NCBI GenBank assembly: GCA_022013395.1
Contig: JAKLQL010000630.1
Location: 1-7,477, forward strand
Length of the DNA stretch: 7,477 bases
Direction: 5' to 3'
Source: Acetobacterium sp.
GTDB taxonomy: Bacteria > Bacillota > Clostridia > Eubacteriales > Eubacteriaceae
Each line of letters begins with the position of its first letter. Within the stretch, counting starts at the first letter, position 1. Position numbers and translations under genes: made by a program. The notes beneath the pieces are model-generated. The model worked only from the letters and a program-made list of their open reading frames with translations. It was not told the origin of the DNA and did no database searches. Below are positions 1 through 5,310 of this stretch, piece after piece.

Positions 1-370
1 AATTGCTGTCTAAAAAAACAGCCCCGATCAGGGCCTCAAATGCGTTGGCAAGATTCGATTTTCGCTGTCGCCCTCCGGTAACAATTTCACCCTTTCCCAA
101 GAAAATATGATCCCCCAGCTGGAGCTCATAGGCGGCCTTGGAAAGCGACTCGGCACATACAATATTGGAACGGATTTTCGTCATTTTACCCTCAGATAAT
201 TTGTGAGACAAAAATAAATACTCACTGATAATCAGTTCCAATACTGCATCCCCCAAGAATTCAAGTCGTTCGTTGTTGGTTGAATTTCCTGAATGTGAAC
301 TATGTGTTAATGCTACTTTTAATAAATCCTTTTTTTTGAAACGGTAATCGATCTTTTCTTCGATTGTCAC
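1..370 (-). CDS. rnc: Ribonuclease III, N-terminal part (cut by window edge)
   Basis: RNase III is a cytoplasmic, Mg-dependent dimeric endonuclease that cuts double-stranded RNA, including rRNA precursors and some mRNA leaders. Only the first 123 codons are present; the rest of the catalytic domain and the C-terminal dsRNA-binding domain lie beyond base 1. The signature NERLEFLGDAVL spans residues 33-44, giving metal-site residues E34, E37 and D41 (E. coli E38, E41, D45). The second half of the site reads ANAFEALIG at about 108-116: E112 matches E. coli E117, but N109 stands where E. coli has D114. The start is GTG at 368-370; an in-frame TAA lies directly upstream and a G-rich Shine-Dalgarno (AAGGGGGGG) precedes it, so no earlier start is possible. 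It is the last visible gene of the plsX-acpP-rnc group, 161 bases after acpP. Family assignment is secure; the effect of N109 is unknown. Confidence 0.95.
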   Translation of the reverse strand, partial: MTIEEKIDYRFKKKDLLKVALTHSSHSGNSTNNERLEFLGDAVLELIISEYLFLSHKLSEGKMTKIRSNIVCAESLSKAAYELQLGDHIFLGKGEIVTGGRQRKSNLANAFEALIGAVFLDSN

Positions 371-492
371 TTAATACCCCCCCTTATCGATCACGAGACA
401 AGCGTCATGCCTACTGCTCGCTGTTTCCCAGGCTAGTCTCTACCAAATACCCCGATTAAAGCATGGGTACTGATACATCCTAGCTCGTATGA
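371..492 (-). other. acpP-rnc intergenic leader, possibly structured
   Basis: This stretch precedes rnc on the minus strand and has no ORF that I can support. Several short complementary segments occur. On the plus strand GAGAC at 395-399 can pair with GTCTC at 436-440, GTACC/TACCC-type segments near 447-470 can pair, CATGC at 406-410 can pair with GCATG at 461-465, and GGCTAG at 431-436 can pair with CTAGC at 480-484. Some of these pairings exclude each other, so it may be a folded or switching 5' leader, or simply chance complementarity. It matches no riboswitch, T-box or tRNA signature I know, and I see no convincing promoter in it. Confidence 0.25.
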
Positions 493-521
493 TGAATGCC
501 GCTGTTACACAGCGGCATTCA
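493..521 (-). other. Perfect 12-bp hairpin after acpP
   Basis: TGAATGCCGCTG at 493-504 is the exact reverse complement of 510-521, with a 5-base loop. It starts 10 bases after the acpP stop codon and would be transcribed in the acpP-rnc RNA. On the minus strand no T-run follows the stem (the next bases are TCATACGAG), so it is a poor intrinsic terminator. It is better read as an attenuating, mRNA-stabilising or processing hairpin. The stem is certain; its role is inferred. Confidence 0.6.
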
Positions 522-531
522 CTAGTTTGTT

Positions 532-756
532 TTAAGAAATTGCATTAATAATATCTTCAACTGTTTGGATATTTTCTAATGCTGTTTCGTCAATTTTTGT
601 TCCGAATTCATCTTCAAATGCCATAATCAACTCAACCACATCCAATGAGTCTGCTTCAAGATCATCAATGAGTGAGGTTTGTAACGTAATTTTTTCAATG
701 TCAACATCAAGTTGTTCAGAAATAATTGCCGTAACTTTTAAAAATTTTTCATCCAT
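532..756 (-). CDS. acpP: Acyl carrier protein
   Basis: ACP is the small acidic cytoplasmic carrier that holds growing fatty acyl chains as thioesters on 4'-phosphopantetheine during type II fatty acid synthesis and hands them to PlsX and other acyltransferases. The 74-residue product has the normal ACP length and the pantetheine attachment motif DSLD, with S37 as the modified serine. It is followed by the usual acidic helix (ELIMAFEDEFG) and a C-terminal helix ending near residue 74. The ATG lies only 3 bases after the plsX stop. Its Shine-Dalgarno (GGAGG at 765-769, 8 bases from the ATG) sits inside the last codons of plsX, so the two genes are probably translationally coupled. A perfect hairpin follows the stop, then rnc. 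Confidence 0.97.
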   Translation of the reverse strand: MDEKFLKVTAIISEQLDVDIEKITLQTSLIDDLEADSLDVVELIMAFEDEFGTKIDETALENIQTVEDIINAIS

Positions 757-759
757 GAC

Positions 760-1755
760 TTAAGCCTCCATATTTTTTGCGTTATCGGTTATCTTTTGCA
801 GCACATCATTTTCAATAAACTTAATGCTCTGCCGGACCGCATTTTTAATGGCGAATGCATCACTGCTGCCATGGGCTTTGATGATGCCGCCTTTCACACC
901 TAAAAACGGTGCTCCACCATATTCTGCATAATCAAATTGTTTCTTAAAGCTTTTCAAATTGTCCTTAATCAGCATTCCCCCAATTTTACCTTTGGTGTTG
1001 CTCATGATTGAGGTCTTTATTCCTTTAAGCAGATAATCCGCGATGCCTTCGGTTAATTTCAACACAATGTTACCTGTGAATCCATCACATACTAAAACAT
1101 CGGCTTTTGTATCGGGAATATCCCGTGCTTCCACATTGCCCAAAAAATTAAATTCCCCAGCTTCCAAAAGCTCATACGCCGCTTTGACAAGACTGTTTCC
1201 TTTTTTTGCTTCCGCACCAATATTAATCAGACCGATACCCGGATTTTTTTTACCTAAAACATTTTCTGAATAAATTTTTCCCAATTGGGCAAACTGTTCC
1301 AAATATTCCGGTTTACAATCGGCATTGGCACCCGTATCAATCAAAACAAAAACGCCATCGCTTTTAGGCAGCGTTGCGGCCAGTGCCGGACGTTTGATTC
1401 CTTTGATCCGACCCAATTTTAAAAGCCCGCCGGATAAGAGCGCCCCAGTGCTGCCAGCTGAAATTAAAACCGCATTTTCTCTGTTTTTCATTTCATCCAA
1501 AGCCACCACCAATGATGAATCTGGCTTTCGCCGGATTGCCATGGCCGGGTCTTCCGTGTTTTCAATCACCGTTTCAGCATGAAGTATCTCAATTTTGTCT
1601 TTAGGGTAATCGTATTTTGAAAGTTCTTCTTCAATGGCAGACCTTCGCCCTACCAGAGTGAGCGATACATCATATTCTTTAACGGCATCAATGGCACCCT
1701 TTATGATTTCGTGTGGAGCATGATCACCACCCATAGCGTCTAAAAATATATTCAA
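760..1755 (-). CDS. plsX: Phosphate acyltransferase PlsX
   Basis: PlsX is a peripheral membrane enzyme that converts acyl-ACP and inorganic phosphate to acyl phosphate. PlsY then uses acyl phosphate to acylate glycerol-3-phosphate, the first step of phospholipid synthesis in most bacteria. The 331-residue product has the family length and its hallmark segments: DAMGGDH at 6-12, SAGSTGALLSG at 99-109, DTGANAD at 140-146 and CDGFTGN at 223-229. The start is TTG at 1753-1755, supported by AAAGGAGG ending 7 bases upstream (GGAGG at 1763-1767) and by the canonical N-terminus that follows it. It is preceded by the rpmF terminator and its own candidate promoter, and it runs into acpP with a 3-base gap, linking acyl-ACP consumption to ACP supply. 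No fapR gene is seen next to it, unlike in Bacillus. Confidence 0.97.
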   Translation of the reverse strand: MNIFLDAMGGDHAPHEIIKGAIDAVKEYDVSLTLVGRRSAIEEELSKYDYPKDKIEILHAETVIENTEDPAMAIRRKPDSSLVVALDEMKNRENAVLISAGSTGALLSGGLLKLGRIKGIKRPALAATLPKSDGVFVLIDTGANADCKPEYLEQFAQLGKIYSENVLGKKNPGIGLINIGAEAKKGNSLVKAAYELLEAGEFNFLGNVEARDIPDTKADVLVCDGFTGNIVLKLTEGIADYLLKGIKTSIMSNTKGKIGGMLIKDNLKSFKKQFDYAEYGGAPFLGVKGGIIKAHGSSDAFAIKNAVRQSIKFIENDVLQKITDNAKNMEA

Positions 1756-1780
1756 AATTACGCCTCCTTTATATCTGTCT

Positions 1781-1809
1781 ATTATCCCAGAAAAAACCTA
1801 TTCAGTAAA
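1781..1809 (-). promoter_or_regulatory. Candidate extended -10 promoter of plsX
   Basis: On the minus strand the -35 TTTACT (1804-1809) lies 17 bp from the -10 GATAAT (1781-1786), which is preceded by TGG, giving an extended -10 TG motif. Transcription would start about 20 bases before the plsX TTG. The promoter lies just downstream of the rpmF terminator, so plsX-acpP-rnc could be expressed separately from the ribosomal genes. I see no FapR-type (TTAGTA...TACTAA) operator. Confidence 0.5.
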
Positions 1810-1854
1810 TACTATCGGTAAAAATTATCCGGTCTAAAATAATCCCAGATAGAG

Positions 1855-1879
1855 AAAAAACAGAGTCTAAACTCTGTTT
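1855..1879 (-). terminator. Intrinsic terminator of yceD-rpmF
   Basis: AAACAGAGT at 1858-1866 is exactly complementary to 1871-1879, with a 4-base loop. On the minus strand the stem is followed by a run of six T (1855-1860, partly in the stem base) and then CTC. The stem includes two bases of the rpmF stop codon, so a ribosome finishing rpmF would cover it. The stem is A/T-rich at its base, so termination may be partial and allow read-through into plsX. Confidence 0.7.
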
Positions 1880-2057
1880 ATTCGTTAAAGCTGATAACGC
1901 TAACGTCTTTGTATGTGCCACAAGACTTGCAAACTCGATGAGGTAATTTAATTTCACCACATTTTGGACAAGTACTCATTCCTGGAATATTTAATTTGTA
2001 ATGTGTTCTTCTTTTGTCTCTTCTTGATTTTGAAGTTTTTCTCTTTGGTACAGCCAT
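1878..2057 (-). CDS. rpmF: 50S ribosomal protein L32
   Basis: L32 (bL32) is a small basic protein of the large ribosomal subunit. The product begins [17 protein letters not shown], the canonical bL32 N-terminus. It carries a zinc-ribbon with two CxxC pairs (CPKC at about residues 30-33, CKSC at 43-46), so it is the cysteine-containing form rather than the cysteine-free paralogue some bacteria switch to when zinc is scarce. An in-frame GTG lies immediately before the ATG (2058-2060). I chose the ATG at 2055-2057 because it gives the conserved N-terminus and sits 8 bases from a strong AGGAGG. That makes a 59-residue protein. It follows yceD by 33 bases, the usual pairing, and ends in an intrinsic terminator. 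Confidence 0.98.
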   Translation of the reverse strand: MAVPKRKTSKSRRDKRRTHYKLNIPGMSTCPKCGEIKLPHRVCKSCGTYKDVSVISFNE

Positions 2058-2090
2058 CACTCACACCTCCTAATAGTAAAGTCATTTCAC

Positions 2091-2549
2091 TTACAATAAA
2101 TTTTTCAACGCTTCAAATCGAGGATCATAATCACCAAATTTGTCACATTCGCATTGCTCGTGATTTAAATTATTGCCACATTTTGGACACAAACCCGCAC
2201 AATCTTCACTGCATAATACACGGAAAGGTTCATTAATATAAATGCATTCTTCAACGACGGGCAATAGATCTACAATTGTCACATCATCTTCAACCGTTAC
2301 CGTGTCTGAATAGTCATAACGACAATCGATTGGGGTTGGTTCTAGGCAACGCGCACAGGGATAGATCATGGTCATCTCGATGGTGAAAGTCACCAGAAAA
2401 TTACCTTTCGATAATTTCTCAATGTTTCCCTGGATCAATGCACCATTTTCATCCAGTTCTCCCTCTATGTCATTTAAATCCGTATTTTTCACAACAAATT
2501 CAAAAGGGATTATTTTTTCCTGTAATAGCTTATTGATTTCAAAATTCAT
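2091..2549 (-). CDS. yceD: DUF177/YceD-family protein linked to L32
   Basis: This is a DUF177 (YceD) family protein, commonly encoded directly before rpmF in bacteria and linked to 23S rRNA or large-subunit accumulation; its molecular action is not settled. The product is 152 residues from the ATG at 2547-2549. A CARCL pair lies at about 65-69. A cysteine-rich C-terminal segment follows with C113, C117, C121, C124, C133 and C135 (CSEDC, GLCPKCG, CEC), typical of the Firmicute family members, and the protein ends with DPRFEALKNLL. An upstream in-frame TTG at 2568-2570 would add seven residues. I reject it because it falls at the predicted transcription start, whereas the ATG has GGAG at 2557-2560, 7 bases away. 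A consensus promoter inside an inverted repeat lies directly upstream. Its distance from ackA and that promoter suggest an operon start here. Confidence 0.9.
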   Translation of the reverse strand: MNFEINKLLQEKIIPFEFVVKNTDLNDIEGELDENGALIQGNIEKLSKGNFLVTFTIEMTMIYPCARCLEPTPIDCRYDYSDTVTVEDDVTIVDLLPVVEECIYINEPFRVLCSEDCAGLCPKCGNNLNHEQCECDKFGDYDPRFEALKNLL

Positions 2550-2560
2550 TTTATCACTCC

Positions 2561-2598
2561 AAACGGGCAATCATCATTATATAGACGATTGCCCGTTT
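2561..2598. promoter_or_regulatory. Perfect 12-bp inverted repeat over the yceD promoter (candidate operator)
   Basis: AAACGGGCAATC at 2561-2572 is the exact reverse complement of 2587-2598, with 14 bases between the arms. One arm fills most of the -35/-10 spacer, abutting the -35. The other begins 3 bp after the -10 and covers the predicted transcription start; the -10 is in the loop. Because transcription from this promoter would start inside the second arm, the repeat cannot form an RNA hairpin in that transcript and looks like a DNA-binding site. For read-through RNA from ackA it could fold, but no proper T-run follows. The binding protein is unknown. Confidence 0.6.
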
Positions 2599-2604
2599 TG
2601 TCAA
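2576..2604 (-). promoter_or_regulatory. Consensus sigma-A promoter of yceD-rpmF
   Basis: On the minus strand a perfect -35 TTGACA (2599-2604) is separated by exactly 17 bp from a perfect -10 TATAAT (2576-2581). The predicted start, about 7 bases further, falls near 2569, leaving a leader of about 20 bases with the GGAG ribosome site and the yceD ATG. It lies 16 bases beyond the ackA stop, so yceD and rpmF need not depend on ackA transcription. Confidence 0.85.
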
Positions 2605-2619
2605 GTGAAATACTTTACA

Positions 2620-3810
2620 TTATTTAGCTAAAGCCAGGGTGTCTCTTGCAATCATTAATTCTTCGTTGGTTGGAATAACCATTACGGTTGTTTTAGAGTC
2701 TTTATCAGAGATAACAGTCGCTTCGCCCCGTTTGCTGTTGGTAACTGGATCTAAAGTAATTCCTAAGAATTTCAAACCACCACAAATTGCAGCTCGGGAA
2801 GTTGTTGAATTTTCTCCTAAACCAGCGGTGAAGATAATGCCATCGACGCCGTCCATCGCGGCAACATAAGCACCAATGGTGGTTCGGACTCGGTAATGGA
2901 AAATATCCAGTGCTAATTGAGCACGTTTATTGCCATTGTTAGCAGCACCTTCAACATCACGGAAATCTGAGCTGATTCCAGAAACGCCAAGGACACCAGA
3001 CTTTTTGTTCATGATGTTATCAACTTCTTCTACGGTGTAACCTTTGTTAACCAAGAAAGGAATAATCGCAGGATCGATGTCACCACAACGGGTTCCCATT
3101 TCTAAGCCAGCCAATGGTGTTAATCCCATTGAAGTATCAACCGATTTGCCATTTTTGATTGCACAAAGGCTGGCACCATTGCCTAAATGACAGGAAATCA
3201 ATTTTAAATCTTCCAGTTTTTTACCCATTAATTCAGCAGCTGCCTGACTCACAAATTTGTGAGATGTTCCGTGAAAGCCGTATTTTCTGATCTTGAATTT
3301 TTCATATAATTCATAAGGGAGTGGATACATGAAAGCTTCGCCTGGTAATGTCTGATGGAAAGCGGTATCAAATACGGCGACCATTGGTACATTTGGTAAT
3401 AATTCCCGACATGCATTAATTCCGATGAGGTTTGCAGGGTTATGAAGTGGCGCTAATTCTGAACATTCTTCCAAACTTTTGATAACCGCATCATCAATAA
3501 CGACTGAATCAGAGAAAGTTTCAGCACCATGAACAGCTCGATGACCAACAGCAGAAATTTCTTCCAAAGACTTCACTACACCATGAGCTGGATCAACTAA
3601 CGCTGCCATGACAAGATTCAAAGCTTCTTTGTGTGTTTTCATTGGTTGTTCCAATTTTACTTTGTCTTGACCTGGCGCTTCGTGAACCAAAACAGATCCT
3701 TCAATACCAATTCTCTCAACTAAACCTTTAGCCAAAACTTCTTCAGTGGTCATATCAAGCAACTGATATTTTAGTGAAGAACTACCGCAGTTAATAACAA
3801 GTACATTCAT
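2620..3810 (-). CDS. ackA: Acetate kinase
   Basis: Acetate kinase converts acetyl phosphate and ADP to acetate and ATP in the cytoplasm, the substrate-level phosphorylation step of acetate-forming fermentation and of acetogenesis. The 396-residue product has the family length and all key residues known from the Methanosarcina enzyme, at the same numbers: N7 ([10 protein letters not shown]), R91 (GHRAVHG), D148 (FDTAFH), H180 (GFHGTSHK), R241 (GTRCGDIDP) and E384 (TNEEL). The start ATG at 3808-3810 is preceded by AAGGAGA at 3821-3827. It is the only gene here oriented away from tmcAL across a 149-base AT-rich divergent region. No phosphotransacetylase gene adjoins it, although pta often precedes ackA in Clostridia. 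No clear terminator separates it from yceD, so read-through is possible. Confidence 0.99.
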   Translation of the reverse strand: MNVLVINCGSSSLKYQLLDMTTEEVLAKGLVERIGIEGSVLVHEAPGQDKVKLEQPMKTHKEALNLVMAALVDPAHGVVKSLEEISAVGHRAVHGAETFSDSVVIDDAVIKSLEECSELAPLHNPANLIGINACRELLPNVPMVAVFDTAFHQTLPGEAFMYPLPYELYEKFKIRKYGFHGTSHKFVSQAAAELMGKKLEDLKLISCHLGNGASLCAIKNGKSVDTSMGLTPLAGLEMGTRCGDIDPAIIPFLVNKGYTVEEVDNIMNKKSGVLGVSGISSDFRDVEGAANNGNKRAQLALDIFHYRVRTTIGAYVAAMDGVDGIIFTAGLGENSTTSRAAICGGLKFLGITLDPVTNSKRGEATVISDKDSKTTVMVIPTNEELMIARDTLALAK

Positions 3811-3837
3811 TAATAATTACTCTCCTTTAGTTTTTTA

Positions 3838-3866
3838 TTGATTACATTTCATACGTTCTATATAAT
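3838..3866 (+). promoter_or_regulatory. Candidate tmcAL promoter in the divergent ackA-tmcAL region
   Basis: On the plus strand TTGATT (3838-3843) lies 17 bp from a perfect TATAAT (3861-3866), which would give a leader of about 87 bases before tmcAL. The same AT-rich stretch read on the minus strand (TATTATATAG, 3858-3867) is a likely -10 zone for ackA, but I find no good -35 for it. A short palindrome, ATAAC-A-GTTAT, lies at 3865-3875. The two genes may share this control region. Confidence 0.4.
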
Positions 3867-3959
3867 AACAGTTATAAGCAAAGAATACCATTATTTTTTT
3901 GTCATATTTCGATAATAAATCAAAAAATTGCTATTTTTTTAACAAAGAAAGAGGCTAAT

Positions 3960-5213
3960 ATGAAAATTCTTGGTATTATCGCCGAATACAATCCCTTTCA
4001 CAAGGGACATGCCTGGCAAATTGAATCATCAAAAAAAGAGAGTGGCTGTGATGGCGTCATGGTTTTAATGAGTGGCAGTATCACTCAGCGCGGTGATTTT
4101 GCAATTCTAAACAAATGGGAACGAACCCGGCTGGCTTTGTCATCTGGTGTTGATCTGGTCTGCGAACTGCCTTTCGGATATGCCTGTCAAAGTGCCGAAG
4201 CCTTTGCTCATGGTGGGGTTAAGATTTTTAACGCCACTGGTGTAATTGATGTCCTCTCCTTTGGATCCGAATTCGGCTACCTAAAACCCCTGAATAGTCT
4301 GGCTAAAATATTGGTTGATGAACCCGCTGAATTTAAAAGCTTCCTTAAGCAAGAATTAGCTACCGGAGTTTCTTTTCCCAAAGCCAGAGAACTTGCCATC
4401 CAGTCTTTTTTAGGCAATGAGGTTGGCAATCTTCTGAAAACCCCCAATAATATTTTGGCTCTTGAATACCTTAAAGCCCTTCACAAAACACGAAATACCA
4501 TCACACCGATGACCGTAAAACGCCAGGGTGCCGATTATCATAGTGTGAAGCCATCTCAATATCTCAGTGCCAGTGGTATTCGGCGAATCCTAACCGATGC
4601 GCTAATAAACCCGGAGTCGGAACAAGTCATTTTACAAGCACTAGATCATAAGCTTCCCTACGCGATTGATGAATTGCTGATACCAATTAAACAAAACCAT
4701 AATCTCGCTGGCGATAACGCTTTTCTGAATGCCCTGCGCCTGCAAATTCTTTCCCGGGATGTTTATCATCTAAAAAACACCCCCTATGTCAGTGAAGGCT
4801 TAGAACATAAAATCAGAGATGCCTTAAAAACCGCAACGAATCTTGATGAATGCATCAACGCGATTATTTCTAAGCGCATTCCCCTGACCCGGGTTCGTCG
4901 CATTCTTTGCAACCGACTTTTAGAGTTGGATAAAGAGACGCTCAGCCTTTTTCAAACAGAGTCCTATATCCCCTACTTTCGGGTATTGGGTTTTAACGAA
5001 AAAGGCAAAACCATCCTCAAACAGATTAAAGAAAAAGGTGACCTGCCGATATTAACAAACCTTAAAAAGAGCCGCTTCACCCTTTCTCCGATGCAGCGAA
5101 AAATGCTATACTATGATTGCCGGGCAACCGACTTACATAATCAATTCTACGAAAATAACTACTGCTACCATCGAGATTACATTCAACGTCCCGTGCAATC
5201 GTGCAAATGCTAA
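3960..5213 (+). CDS. tmcAL: tRNA(Met) cytidine acetate ligase (YlbM family)
   Basis: TmcAL activates acetate with ATP to acetyl-AMP and acetylates C34, the wobble base of elongator tRNA-Met, giving ac4C; this is established for Bacillus subtilis YlbM. The 417-residue product matches the family length. The N-terminus GIIAEYNPFHKGH carries the nucleotidyltransferase HxGH motif at 14-17. Family blocks follow: SITQRGDFAI at 40-49 with NKWERTR after it, VDLVCELPF at 64-72, FGSE at 101-104, and near the end RATDL at 388-392 and a DYIQRPV tail. The start ATG at 3960 has GAAAGAGG 5 bases upstream. It is divergent from ackA, the enzyme that produces acetate. I see no clear terminator after the stop, and the esterase promoter begins 17 bases later. 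Confidence 0.93.
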   Translation: MKILGIIAEYNPFHKGHAWQIESSKKESGCDGVMVLMSGSITQRGDFAILNKWERTRLALSSGVDLVCELPFGYACQSAEAFAHGGVKIFNATGVIDVLSFGSEFGYLKPLNSLAKILVDEPAEFKSFLKQELATGVSFPKARELAIQSFLGNEVGNLLKTPNNILALEYLKALHKTRNTITPMTVKRQGADYHSVKPSQYLSASGIRRILTDALINPESEQVILQALDHKLPYAIDELLIPIKQNHNLAGDNAFLNALRLQILSRDVYHLKNTPYVSEGLEHKIRDALKTATNLDECINAIISKRIPLTRVRRILCNRLLELDKETLSLFQTESYIPYFRVLGFNEKGKTILKQIKEKGDLPILTNLKKSRFTLSPMQRKMLYYDCRATDLHNQFYENNYCYHRDYIQRPVQSCKC

Positions 5214-5230
5214 AGTTATTAAACAAGTAA

Positions 5231-5259
5231 TTGAAAAAGTGCCGTGAGCTTTGTACAAT
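5231..5259 (+). promoter_or_regulatory. Promoter of the carboxylesterase gene
   Basis: TTGAAA (5231-5236) and TACAAT (5254-5259) each match the sigma-A consensus at five of six positions and are separated by 17 bp. The expected start is near 5266, giving a leader of about 45 bases before the ATG at 5311. It suggests the esterase is expressed independently of tmcAL. Confidence 0.65.
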
Positions 5260-5310
5260 GTTTTTTAAATTCTCGAAAGCCTAAAAGCTATTAAAACTAA
5301 GGAGATCTGT

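Noticed and set aside
371..492. tRNA, T-box, SRP RNA or c-di-GMP riboswitch in the acpP-rnc gap
   Set aside because: No T-loop, T-box (UGGNACC), SRP GGAAG-type loop or GEMM core could be recognised; only generic complementarity is seen.
1043..1273. Plus-strand open frames within plsX (also 1325-1582)
   Set aside because: They lie antisense to a strongly conserved plsX frame, have no family resemblance and no convincing ribosome site.
1787..1820. Possible FapR or FabT operator before plsX
   Set aside because: Only a weak AGTA-TT-TACT palindrome overlaps the -35; it lacks the length and spacing of the FapR site, and no FabT-type TTTGA...TCAAA repeat is present.
1964..2236. Plus-strand open frames across rpmF/yceD and over yceD/ackA (also 2368-2631, 2639-2869)
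   Set aside because: These are antisense shadows of conserved genes, and the translations look like non-coding sequence.
5108..5130. GATTGCC/GGGCAA segment in tmcAL resembling the arms of the yceD operator
   Set aside because: It lies inside a conserved coding region with different spacing and only partial match, so it is probably coincidence.
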